Shown here in pieces: positions 1 through 7,635 of a stretch of 64,000 nucleotides of DNA. Under the pieces are notes generated by a model. The model ran no database searches, was not told the DNA's origin, and saw only the letters and a program-made list of their open reading frames with translations. The stretch's first letter is position 1. Each line of letters begins with the position of its first letter. A program made the position numbers and the translations under genes. This DNA is from Paenibacillus sp. IHBB 10380 (GTDB lineage Bacteria; Bacillota; Bacilli; Paenibacillales; Paenibacillaceae), in assembly GCF_000949425.1 (NCBI RefSeq), contig NZ_CP010976.1:3472001-3536000 (forward strand), in the 5' to 3' direction.

Positions 1-840
1 GCGAAAATTTATCAAAGCACACTAGATACAACATCATCTATCGTTAAACAAGCACGTATACAAGCCCTAATCCCTGAGCGTATCTATAATCAAAAGATTT
101 CTGCAAAGCTAGGCACACCTTATGAACGAGTGAATAGCGACCGTATCTCGATTGAACTTTTCAAAGTGAATACTGGCTATTATCGCGGACATGCCATGAA
201 GGTCAAGCTGAAAGACCCCACAGCGATGCAAATGAGCTTAGGTAATGATACTGTAGGTGGCTCGGAGACGACCTTACAAGCTGTTAAGCGTACTCGTGCC
301 ATAGCTGGAATTAATGCTGGAGGCTTTGCAGATGGTGGTGGCAAACGTTATCCTCTTAGTACAACCGTGATGAACGGCCAATATCTAACCGGATTTGAAT
401 CCAGTTACAAAGATCTTTCCTTTGTAGGACTTGATCAATCGGGTAAACTTATCGGCGGTAAATTTCACAACAAGCAAGATTTAGATGTACTTGAGCCTTC
501 ATTTGGTGCCACATTTGTACCCACATTACTTGAAAATGGTCAAATCGTTCCCATTCCTGTGAAATGGCAAACTTCACCGGTCAGAGCGCCACGTACAGTG
601 ATCGGAAACTATAAGGATGACCAAATACTCATTCTTGTCATCGATGGATACAATGAGAATGGAAGTTCCGGCGCTACGTTGAAAGAACTTCAAAGTAAGA
701 TGTTCCATTTAGGCGTTCGCAATGCCTATAATTTGGATGGTGGAGGTTCATCTTCCCTTATTCTTAATGACAAAATCATTAATAAACCATCTGATGGTAA
801 CCTTCGTCAGCTTCCTACAAATTTCTTATTTTTTAAATAA
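1..840 (+). CDS. Phosphodiester glycosidase family protein (NAGPA domain), 5' end outside window
   Basis: The reading frame is open from base 1 and has no credible start inside the window, so only the C-terminal 279 residues are seen. The fragment carries the features of the NAGPA/DUF2233 phosphodiester glycosidase fold: an AGINAGGFADG segment near residue 103 and the terminal NLDGGGSSSL motif that ends the domain. Family members cleave sugar-phosphodiester bonds and in Firmicutes are usually exported or surface enzymes; the N-terminus that would show a signal peptide is missing. A second, more distant member of the same family lies at 27809-28924. Family assignment is firm; the substrate is unknown. 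Confidence 0.85.
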   Translation, partial: AKIYQSTLDTTSSIVKQARIQALIPERIYNQKISAKLGTPYERVNSDRISIELFKVNTGYYRGHAMKVKLKDPTAMQMSLGNDTVGGSETTLQAVKRTRAIAGINAGGFADGGGKRYPLSTTVMNGQYLTGFESSYKDLSFVGLDQSGKLIGGKFHNKQDLDVLEPSFGATFVPTLLENGQIVPIPVKWQTSPVRAPRTVIGNYKDDQILILVIDGYNENGSSGATLKELQSKMFHLGVRNAYNLDGGGSSSLILNDKIINKPSDGNLRQLPTNFLFFK

Positions 841-928
841 TGAGTTTCTCATTTATTTTTTTGATAAGGCTGGTTATAATAGTAATTATAAGTGCACTTG
901 TAAGTAGTATGAGCAGGAGGTGGCTTTG

Positions 929-1033
929 ATGTCTTTCTCGTTAACTTTTTGGATTATCATGCTTGTTCTTGCCTTATTCTTGACAGGCATTCTTACATCC
1001 TCTTACAACGAAGATAAAACTAAAGGTCTGTAA
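929..1033 (+). CDS. Small single-pass membrane protein, 34 aa
   Basis: An ATG at 929 follows an AGGAGG ribosome binding site (915-920, 8-nt spacing). It encodes 34 residues: a short polar N-terminus, one hydrophobic helix over about residues 7-22, and a charged tail ending in DKTKGL. A strong terminator follows at once, so the ORF sits between a good translation signal and a transcription stop. It lies about 90 bp after the phosphodiester glycosidase gene and may be its last cistron or a separate transcript. I do not recognise a family. That it is real is inferred from the ribosome binding site, the membrane-helix composition and the terminator. Confidence 0.55.
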   Translation: MSFSLTFWIIMLVLALFLTGILTSSYNEDKTKGL

Positions 1034-1041
1034 GAACCGTA

Positions 1042-1073
1042 AAGCTTCCTCCTCGTGAGGAAGCTTTTTTTAA
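1042..1073 (+). terminator. Rho-independent terminator
   Basis: The arms AAGCTTCCTC and GAGGAAGCTT form a 10-bp stem with a 5-nt loop, followed by a T run. It ends the plus-strand unit containing the 34-residue peptide. Confidence 0.85.
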
Positions 1074-1112
1074 TTATTTTAACTTTCATCCCTATTTCAT
1101 TGCTAAACGAAT

Positions 1113-1148
1113 GCCGTCCCTTTAAGGACGACGAAGCCGTTTCTTCTT
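1113..1148 (-). repeat. Dispersed hairpin repeat, copy A
   Basis: On the minus strand this 36-base segment begins AAGAAGAAACGGCTTCGT and forms a hairpin around a TTAAAG loop. It matches 58183-58218 (plus strand) at 30 of 36 positions. All six differences fall in three pairs (positions 12/36, 19/34 and 21/32 of the repeat), each swapping one Watson-Crick pair for another. This suggests that a folded form is maintained. I do not recognise a named family. Confidence 0.6.
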
Positions 1149-1175
1149 GTTATGATTGGTTCGGGTTACACTTTA

Positions 1176-1206
1176 TAAAAAAAGCATCGCGAATATTCGC
1201 GATGCA
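1176..1206 (-). terminator. Terminator of the AbrB-type gene
   Basis: A perfect inverted repeat (GCATCGCGAATATTCGCGATGC, quoted in two halves as GCATCGCGAAT / ATTCGCGATGC) lies at 1184-1205, followed on the minus strand by a run of T (1177-1183). Confidence 0.85.
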
Positions 1207-1219
1207 ACTTTCCATGTGA

Positions 1220-1471
1220 CTATGCTTGTAGCAATTGTGTCATTTCAGACAGACATGGGGCACAGATATAACGATCTTTGAAATCACTTACTTCTTCTAT
1301 TGAACCACAAAAAACACATTTTGGACGGTAACGCTCCAAAATAATATGTTCTCCTTGCACCAAAATTTCAACTGGGTCCCCTTCATTCATCTGATATCTT
1401 TTTCTCAGTGATTTGGGTAAGACAATTCTTCCCAGCTGATCCACCTTACGAACTACACCAGCAGGTTTCAT
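1220..1471 (-). CDS. AbrB/MazE/SpoVT-family transition-state regulator
   Basis: This 83-residue protein begins with the AbrB swapped-hairpin DNA-binding domain (residues 1-50), including the signature VVRKVDQLGRIVLPKSLR. Bacillus AbrB and Abh use this domain as dimers to repress stationary-phase genes. The C-terminal part differs from Bacillus AbrB: it carries CVFC and CAPC pairs (residues 52-74) that could bind zinc. The ATG at 1471 follows an AGGAG-type site. The gene is monocistronic with its own terminator. DNA binding is secure from family knowledge; the zinc site and target genes are inferred. Confidence 0.85.
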   Translation of the reverse strand: MKPAGVVRKVDQLGRIVLPKSLRKRYQMNEGDPVEILVQGEHIILERYRPKCVFCGSIEEVSDFKDRYICAPCLSEMTQLLQA

Positions 1472-1668
1472 AACGGAAGTAACACCTCTCCTATTAACTA
1501 TTATATGAATCTTAACAAATTAGAAAGTAGTTCCTAGTACAGGAATCATACTTTCTCAAAAAAAATGAGTCTTTATTAATAGTTCGATATAAGGATGTCG
1601 AATCCTGCTATCTAACTATTTTTTTATTATACACATACCTCATAAGCTAAAAATCCTCGACCGTGCTC

Positions 1669-2133
1669 TTACTCCATGCCTGGAAAATCTAACTGACGCA
1701 ATGCTTCATAGATGATAATAGCAGCAGAATTAGAAAGATTCAAGGAGCGAACCTTATTTGACATAGGTAAAGTCATGCAAGTATCTGGATTCGCCGCAAG
1801 CAACTCTGGGGGTAGTCCTTTAGTCTCTTTACCAAATACGAAGAAGTCCTCATCCTGAAAGCTGAAATCAGTGAACTTCTGATCAACCTTAGTTGTAGCG
1901 TAGAAAAAACGACTTCCTGCATACTTTTCTTGAACCTCTGCAAAAGAATCATGGTATTCAACATGAACTGCATGCCAATAATCTAGTCCAGCTCTCTTCA
2001 AAGTAGCATCATCTGTTCGAAATCCTAAGGGATGCACCAGATGCAGATGTGCACCTGTTGCGGCACAAGTTCTAGCAATATTACCAGTATTAGCTGGTAT
2101 TTCGGGTTCAACTAGCACAATATGTAAAGCCAT
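1669..2133 (-). CDS. trmL: tRNA (cytidine(34)-2'-O)-methyltransferase, TrmL/CspR family
   Basis: This is a SPOUT-class methyltransferase of about 154 residues, the usual length for the compact TrmL (YibK/CspR) family, which 2'-O-methylates the wobble base of tRNA-Leu. The N-terminus MALHIVLVEPEIPANTGNIA and the loop FGKETKGLPPEL are family hallmarks, and the C-terminal LSNSAAIIIYEALRQ forms part of the trefoil-knot SAM site. I start at the ATG at 2133, preceded by GATGAGG; an in-frame GTG at 2148 would add five residues and is less well placed. It appears to stand alone between the AbrB-type gene and serC. Confidence 0.9.
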   Translation of the reverse strand: MALHIVLVEPEIPANTGNIARTCAATGAHLHLVHPLGFRTDDATLKRAGLDYWHAVHVEYHDSFAEVQEKYAGSRFFYATTKVDQKFTDFSFQDEDFFVFGKETKGLPPELLAANPDTCMTLPMSNKVRSLNLSNSAAIIIYEALRQLDFPGME

Positions 2134-2227
2134 GATGTCCTCATCCACCTATCTTTTCCAACATATTTGAAACATGAACACGGAACGATTACAAAGCATC
2201 CCTGAAATCAGAAGGATATAATCGCTT

Positions 2228-2259
2228 CAAAAAAACCTTCCGCCTTATGGCGGAAGGTT
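2228..2259 (-). terminator. serC terminator
   Basis: The inverted repeat CCTTCCGCC/GGCGGAAGG with an ATTT-type loop is followed on the minus strand by TTTTTT. It lies 38 bp downstream of the serC stop. Confidence 0.88.
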
Positions 2260-2296
2260 GAAAACTCGAATTAAAAATTCATCACCTTGTTACCTG

Positions 2297-3385
2297 TTAC
2301 CCATTGTCCTTGTGGAAGCGTACCATGAAATCAGCCAGAGCCTTACAATTGTCATAAGGAACGGCATTGTAGATTGAAGCACGCAAACCACCTACACTCC
2401 GATGTCCCTTAAGACCTATAAAACCCTCCTGCTCCGATTCCTTAATGAACTTGTTCTCTAATTCTTCGGAAGGCAGTCGGAACGTAATATTCATGATAGA
2501 ACGACTAGCTGGATCAACGGGTCCTCGGTAAAAGCCATCACTGTTATCTATTGTATCATAGATTAGACTAGCTTTCTTCCTATTGTTCGCTTCTATACCT
2601 TCAAGTCCACCTTGCTCTTCTACCCATTTAAGAACTTCATTAACCAGATATACAGAGAAGGAAGGCGGTGTATTGTAAAGAGAATTATTTGAAAGATGAG
2701 TATCATAACGTAGCATTGACGGTATACCCTTAGGTGAATCATTGATCAATTCTTCCTTAGCAATAACGACCGTCACTCCTGAAGGACCTAAGTTCTTTTG
2801 CGCCCCTGCATAAATAAGATCGAACTGAGTAATATCAAGTTTACGACTCAGAATGTCACTAGACATATCAACAATTAGGGGTATATTCCCTGTATCTGGA
2901 TACGTCTGGTACTGAGTTCCCTCAATAGTCTCATTAGAAGTAACGTGTACATAAGCTGCGTTCTCAGGCACAACAACTTGACTGAAATCAGGAATAGTCA
3001 TAAACTTGTCAGCTGCTGAAGTAGCCAATACAGCAGTCTCACCTATTAACTTAGCTTCTTTTATGGCTTTGTCAGCCCAGCTACCTGAATGTACATAAGT
3101 AGCCACTTTACCTTCGCTCAAGAAATTCATCGGAATCATTGCGAATTGTGTGCTTGCTCCACCTTGCAGGAACAGAACTTTGTAACCTTTCGGATTTCCA
3201 AGTAAAGAAAGTAGTCGAGTAATCGCTTCGTTGTGCACCTCTTCGTAGACTTTACCACGGTGGGACATTTCCATAATAGACATGCCTGTGTTGTGGAAAT
3301 CCACAAATTCAGCTTGTGCACGTTCCAGTACTTCCAATGGCAATGCGGCTGGTCCAGCATTAAAATTATAAGCTCTCTTAGTCAC
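2297..3385 (-). CDS. serC: Phosphoserine aminotransferase
   Basis: This PLP-dependent enzyme converts 3-phosphohydroxypyruvate and glutamate to phosphoserine in serine biosynthesis. The N-terminal YNFNAGPAALPLEVL, the GGAS turn that binds the cofactor phosphate and the YAGAQKNLGPSG segment with the Schiff-base lysine identify it, as does the C-terminal GLKGHRSVGGLRASIYNA. The frame extends upstream to 3472, but those 29 residues have no homology to the family. A GTG at 3385 places the protein at 362 residues, matching the usual length, so I use it. It is monocistronic with its own terminator. Confidence 0.95.
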   Translation of the reverse strand: MTKRAYNFNAGPAALPLEVLERAQAEFVDFHNTGMSIMEMSHRGKVYEEVHNEAITRLLSLLGNPKGYKVLFLQGGASTQFAMIPMNFLSEGKVATYVHSGSWADKAIKEAKLIGETAVLATSAADKFMTIPDFSQVVVPENAAYVHVTSNETIEGTQYQTYPDTGNIPLIVDMSSDILSRKLDITQFDLIYAGAQKNLGPSGVTVVIAKEELINDSPKGIPSMLRYDTHLSNNSLYNTPPSFSVYLVNEVLKWVEEQGGLEGIEANNRKKASLIYDTIDNSDGFYRGPVDPASRSIMNITFRLPSEELENKFIKESEQEGFIGLKGHRSVGGLRASIYNAVPYDNCKALADFMVRFHKDNG

Positions 3386-3609
3386 GTATATTCCCCACTC
3401 TCTCTTATTCTCGAAATATGATATCGCTATGATAGCAGTAATACTGTAGGCCATCAAGTACGATCTGCACAAACTTACATATAACGATACATTTAATTTA
3501 TTTATAGGCCTGCTACGTTTTGTTTATCGAACTAAAGCGACACCGTACGAAAAGAATAACTAACCAAGAAGAAACGTATCGTTGAAACTTGTACCTTATT
3601 ATATTTAAA

Positions 3610-3642
3610 TAAAATCCCTCGGGCATAACCCGAAGGATTTAT
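3610..3642 (-). terminator. glnA terminator
   Basis: The inverted repeat AAATCC(T/C)TCGGG ... CCCGA(G/A)GGATTT with a short loop is followed on the minus strand by TTATTT. It lies just downstream of glnA. Confidence 0.85.
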
Positions 3643-3671
3643 TCAATAACATTATGACTCCAATATGATTC

Positions 3672-5096
3672 TTAACAATCGAAGTAAAGACCATATTCAT
3701 GTGGATGAACACGAATCGCTACTGATTTAGCTTCAGCACGCTTCAGAGAAATGAAGTTGTCGATGAAAGATTTAGTGAACACGTCACCCTCAGTAAGGAA
3801 TTCGAAATCTGCTTCCAATGAATCTAATGCTTCATCCAAAGTAGCTGGAACACTGCGGATCTTAGATTTCTCATCTTCAGATAGTTCATAGATGTTAGTA
3901 TCCATAGGACCATACCCAAGCTCAACGGGATCAATCTTTCTCTTGATACCATCTAGACCAGCCATCAGCATAGCTGAGAATGCTAGATAAGGATTTGCAG
4001 TAGAGTCAGGTGTACGGAATTCAACACGACAACCTTTAGGTGTTACAGCAGCCACTGGGATACGAATCGCTGCAGAACGGTTACCTTTGGAGTACACCAG
4101 ATTTACAGGAGCTTCATAACCAGGAACTAAACGTTTGAATGAGTTCGTAGATGGATTAGTCAACGCAATCAATGCAGGAGCATGATATAGAATACCCCCA
4201 ATATAATGTAACGCCATCTCACTCATGTTAGCATATCCACCTTTTTCATAGAAAAGTGGCGTGTCGCCATTAAAGATGGATTGGTGAACGTGCATTCCGC
4301 TTCCGTTATCACCAAAAATAGGTTTTGGCATAAAGGTTGCTACTTTACCATATTGGCGTGCCGTGTTGTGTACAATATATTTATATTTGAGAAGATTATC
4401 AGCTGTCTTCTTCAATGTATCGAAACGGAAATTAATCTCTGCTTGACCCGCAGTTGCTACTTCATGGTGATGGCGCTCAATACGTAGTCCTGATTCTTCA
4501 AGCAAACGACACATTTCACTACGAATATCTTGTTGTTTGTCTATAGGAGCAACCGGTACGTATCCTCCCTTAACGCCAACCTTGAAACCAAGGTTACCTC
4601 CTTCTTCCTTACGATTCGTGTTCCAAGCCGCTTCTTCGGAATCTACAAAGAAAGAAGAACTGTTCATACCACTTTCATAACGTACATCGTCAAAAATAAA
4701 GAATTCGGATTCTGGGGCAAAGAATGCTGTAGTTCCTACACCACTTTTTTGTAGAAATTCTTCTGCCTTAGCGGCAATACCACGTGGGTCACGCTCATAG
4801 GCTTCACCATCCGGTGTATGAATATTACACATAATATTTAACGTAGGGTGCGCAGTAAAAGCATCAATGAATGTTGATTCTGGATCTGGCATCATAACCA
4901 TATCTGATTCTTCAATACCACGAAAGCCAGCAATAGAAGAACCGTCAAATGCTACTCCGTTAACAAACGTTTCTTCATCAACTTCGGAAGATGGTAAACT
5001 AATGTGGTGAGCACGTCCTGCTAAATCTACAAAACGAAAATCAACCCATTCAATGTTGTTATTCTGGATACTTTTCAATACATTTTCAACTGACAT
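3672..5096 (-). CDS. glnA: Glutamine synthetase, class I (beta-type features)
   Basis: This enzyme makes glutamine from glutamate, ammonia and ATP. At 474 residues it matches the GSI-beta subclass of proteobacteria and actinobacteria rather than the 444-residue GSI-alpha enzyme of Bacillus subtilis. Visible signatures are GVAFDGSSIAGF, the ATP-binding KPIFGDNGSGMHVHQS segment, and the extra segment around FKVGVKGGYVPVAP that marks GSI-beta. The NIYELSEDE motif (Tyr403) lines up with the adenylylation site of the E. coli enzyme. The ATG follows GGAGG with 9-nt spacing. The upstream region has a consensus promoter and a GlnR/TnrA-type box, so control appears to be transcriptional. No adenylyltransferase gene is in the window. 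Confidence 0.95.
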   Translation of the reverse strand: MSVENVLKSIQNNNIEWVDFRFVDLAGRAHHISLPSSEVDEETFVNGVAFDGSSIAGFRGIEESDMVMMPDPESTFIDAFTAHPTLNIMCNIHTPDGEAYERDPRGIAAKAEEFLQKSGVGTTAFFAPESEFFIFDDVRYESGMNSSSFFVDSEEAAWNTNRKEEGGNLGFKVGVKGGYVPVAPIDKQQDIRSEMCRLLEESGLRIERHHHEVATAGQAEINFRFDTLKKTADNLLKYKYIVHNTARQYGKVATFMPKPIFGDNGSGMHVHQSIFNGDTPLFYEKGGYANMSEMALHYIGGILYHAPALIALTNPSTNSFKRLVPGYEAPVNLVYSKGNRSAAIRIPVAAVTPKGCRVEFRTPDSTANPYLAFSAMLMAGLDGIKRKIDPVELGYGPMDTNIYELSEDEKSKIRSVPATLDEALDSLEADFEFLTEGDVFTKSFIDNFISLKRAEAKSVAIRVHPHEYGLYFDC

Positions 5097-5174
5097 GTCT
5101 TTTTTCCTCCCAATTTCCGAACATTAACTAGTATTACCAATTCAAATGTTCATGAACGTTTGTTTTCTGTCGTC

Positions 5175-5203
5175 ATTATAAAACGCACATTTTTCAGCGT
5201 CAA
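5175..5203 (-). promoter_or_regulatory. Sigma-A-type promoter of glnA
   Basis: On the minus strand the -35 hexamer TTGACG (5203-5198) and the -10 hexamer TATAAT (5180-5175) are separated by exactly 17 bp. Transcription would start near 5168, about 70 bp before the glnA start codon. Confidence 0.8.
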
Positions 5204-5231
5204 TATGTATGTAAGGTATTTTTTTTGTTCA

Positions 5232-5248
5232 TGTTAGCTATTCTTACA
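5232..5248. promoter_or_regulatory. GlnR/TnrA-type operator upstream of glnA
   Basis: TGTTAGCTATTCTTACA is an exact match to the TGTNAN7TNACA consensus recognised by the nitrogen regulators GlnR and TnrA of Bacillales. Its centre is about 72 bp upstream of the predicted glnA transcription start. The match is seen directly; binding is inferred. Confidence 0.65.
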
Positions 5249-5278
5249 TTTCAATAGAGATCTGCCCTTATTCATCAC

Positions 5279-5318
5279 AAAGAACCCACAATCCCTGATT
5301 TTTCAGAGGTGGGCTCAT
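5279..5318 (-). terminator. Terminator of the DAHP synthase gene
   Basis: An imperfect inverted repeat (AGCCCAC ... GTGGGTT on the minus strand) followed by CTTTGTG lies 40 bp downstream of the stop. It is weaker than the neighbouring terminators. Confidence 0.5.
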
Positions 5319-5353
5319 GTAATGATTATTTCAGTTATTAGTTCTGCGGAAAA

Positions 5354-6412
5354 TTAACTTCTACCTGCGAATACTTCAGCAGCTGCCTTCTCAGTATTAA
5401 ATGTTCTACCCATGATAGGAGCTAATTTCTCAATGTCTTTCAATAGTGCTGCAAACTGATCCGGGAACAGTGATTGCACACCATCACCTGTCATCGAATT
5501 GTCTGGATCTGTGTGCATTTCAATAATCATACCATCTGCACCAGCAGCTACGGATGCCTTAGCCATAGGTTCTACCAGCTCTCTGCGTCCCGTACCATGG
5601 CTTGGATCGGAAATCACAGGTAAATGACTCAGTTGTTGTAGAACTGGAATAGCGGCTAAGTCTAGTGTGTTACGAGTGTATGATTCAAATGTACGAATGC
5701 CTCGTTCGCAAAGCATAACATCAGGGTTCCCGCCAGCAAGAATATACTCCGCTGCATTCAGTAATTCATCATAAGTCGCACTGAAACCTCTCTTTAGTAG
5801 CACGGGTCTACCGCATGTTCCGAGCTTCCGAAGCAAATCAAAGTTTTGCATATTCCGAGTTCCAATTTGCAAAATGTCAGCATATTCAGCACAGACATCA
5901 ACATATTCCGGTGTCATGACCTCAGTAATCGTTAATAAACCATGTTTCTTCCCTGCTTCTGCCATCATAATTAAACCTTCGACACCTACACCTTGGAAAC
6001 TATATGGCCCCGTGCGTGGCTTGAATGCCCCACCACGAAGAACTTGTCCTCCAGCTGCCTTAACTAATCGCGCTATTTCATCAATCTGCTCAGCCGATTC
6101 TACAGCACAAGGACCGCCCATAATGACGATTTCCTCTCCACCAATCTTTACATCCTTTATGTTAATAACGGTGTTCTCCGGATGGAAATCACGGCTAGCC
6201 AATTTATAAGATTTAGAAATCTTAACCACATTATCCACACCGTTCATTTGACGAAGATGCTCTGCAAGCTTTGGTGTTACTGAACCAATTAAACCAACAA
6301 CAGTACGATCCGCACCTCTAGATACATGTACTTGTAACCCTTCCTGTTCAATGACCTTCACAATTTCTTGAACTTGCTCATCTGATGTAGCATTAGACAT
6401 AATTACGATCAT
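5354..6412 (-). CDS. aroF: 3-deoxy-7-phosphoheptulonate (DAHP) synthase, type I-beta with N-terminal regulatory domain
   Basis: The enzyme condenses phosphoenolpyruvate and erythrose 4-phosphate in the first step of the shikimate pathway. Residues 1-70 form the small ferredoxin-like regulatory domain found on Thermotoga-type enzymes, where it mediates feedback by aromatic amino acids. The TIM-barrel follows, with GPCAVES, the lysine-bearing GGAFKPRTGPYSFQG loop, the LLKRG strand and the metal-binding ISDPSHGTG motif. Length (352 aa) fits this fusion type. The gene is monocistronic. In some Bacillales the regulatory domain is instead a chorismate mutase; it is not so here. The symbol follows common usage and could equally be aroG. 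Confidence 0.93.
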   Translation of the reverse strand: MIVIMSNATSDEQVQEIVKVIEQEGLQVHVSRGADRTVVGLIGSVTPKLAEHLRQMNGVDNVVKISKSYKLASRDFHPENTVINIKDVKIGGEEIVIMGGPCAVESAEQIDEIARLVKAAGGQVLRGGAFKPRTGPYSFQGVGVEGLIMMAEAGKKHGLLTITEVMTPEYVDVCAEYADILQIGTRNMQNFDLLRKLGTCGRPVLLKRGFSATYDELLNAAEYILAGGNPDVMLCERGIRTFESYTRNTLDLAAIPVLQQLSHLPVISDPSHGTGRRELVEPMAKASVAAGADGMIIEMHTDPDNSMTGDGVQSLFPDQFAALLKDIEKLAPIMGRTFNTEKAAAEVFAGRS

Positions 6413-6565
6413 TTTTATTCCGTCCTTTCGAATGTGAGTTATATAATAGAATTACTTCTTCACTTAAACGCTTGTTCGCTTTTATGCTTTTAATCACTAA
6501 AGTAAATATAACGCATAAGGCCATTCTCCGTCAAGCCCCATTCCTCCATGAGCATACTATAACAA

Positions 6566-6605
6566 AGAAAAGACAGACTCGTATTATCAATCTAAGTCTG
6601 CCTTC
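6566..6605 (-). terminator. ispH terminator
   Basis: On the minus strand GCAGACT and AGTCTGTC form a stem with a loop of about 15 nt, followed by TTTTC. It lies 25 bp after the ispH stop. Confidence 0.6.
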
Positions 6606-6629
6606 TCATTTCTATGAATAGTATTGTAA

Positions 6630-7589
6630 TTATGATGTAGAAGTACTACTTTTCACCTTCACGGATGGAAGAAGCTTCTTCATATTCACAGTCCGCTTAA
6701 TCTCCCATGTATCTGGATTCGCTGCATCATACTGCTCAAGATACGCAATGACTTCCTTCGTAATAGGTGTTGGAGTAGATGCGCCTGAGGTTACGGCGAC
6801 TCTGCTGATCCCTTGTAGCCAAGCCTGATCTATTTCGGTTACATCACCTACACGGTAAGCCTTGACGTTAGCTATTTCTTCTGACACTTGCGCAAGTCGG
6901 TTGGAGTTATTACTCCGAGGATCTCCGACAACGATGACTAATTGCGCCTGTCCTGCTTGTTCAGCTACCGCTTCTTGTCTAACTTGAGTAGCCAGACAGA
7001 TTTCATTATGAACTTCTGCTGTAGGGAATTTTACTAACAATTGCTTCATGATATGCTTAATATCCCATTGGCTCATCGTCGTCTGATTGGTAATCACGAT
7101 TCGTGTTGTATTAAGAACAAGATCATGGATTTCCTCTTCCTTCTCAATGAGATGAACATGCCCAGGAGCAACACCAAGGGCACCCTCTGGTTCCGGATGA
7201 TCCTTCTTACCAATATAAATAACCTCGTACCCGTCACTAACCTTTTCTTCTATAAGGACATGCGTCTTCGTCACATCAGGACAAGTTGCATCTACAGTCG
7301 TTAATCCTTTGTCACGAGCAATCTTACGTACCTCTGGTGATACGCCATGAGCGGTAAAGATAATGGTTCCTTTGTCTACTTGGTCCAGAATATCCAACCG
7401 ATTAGAACCATCCAACGTAATAATGCCATCATCTTCAAACGAATTGGTTACATGAGCATTATGCACGATCATACCCAGTATATATATAGGCCGAGGAAGA
7501 TCTAAATTCTGAGCCGCTTGGCGTGCTAACACCATCGCATCTACGACTCCATAACAGTATCCCCGAGGAGAAATTTTAAGAACCTCCAC
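6630..7589 (-). CDS. ispH: 4-hydroxy-3-methylbut-2-enyl diphosphate reductase
   Basis: This is the last enzyme of the MEP isoprenoid pathway. It uses an iron-sulfur cluster to reduce HMBPP to IPP and DMAPP. Three conserved cysteines that hold the cluster are visible in GYCYGV (Cys12), DATCPDV (Cys102) and EICLATQ (Cys197), along with the substrate-binding HNxHV and TAHG histidines and the C-terminal TSGASTP loop. I start at the GTG at 7589 because AGAGGG lies 8 nt upstream and the resulting N-terminus matches the Bacillus form; a GTG at 7598 is almost on top of that site. Monocistronic. Confidence 0.95.
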   Translation of the reverse strand: MEVLKISPRGYCYGVVDAMVLARQAAQNLDLPRPIYILGMIVHNAHVTNSFEDDGIITLDGSNRLDILDQVDKGTIIFTAHGVSPEVRKIARDKGLTTVDATCPDVTKTHVLIEEKVSDGYEVIYIGKKDHPEPEGALGVAPGHVHLIEKEEEIHDLVLNTTRIVITNQTTMSQWDIKHIMKQLLVKFPTAEVHNEICLATQVRQEAVAEQAGQAQLVIVVGDPRSNNSNRLAQVSEEIANVKAYRVGDVTEIDQAWLQGISRVAVTSGASTPTPITKEVIAYLEQYDAANPDTWEIKRTVNMKKLLPSVKVKSSTSTS

Positions 7590-7635
7590 AAGTCTCACCC
7601 TCTTTTCTTTAACTTGCTTTCCCTACTATTATAGC

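Noticed and set aside
3560..3595. Third copy of the dispersed hairpin repeat
   Set aside because: Only the first 11 bases (AAGAAGAAACG) match; the hairpin part does not.
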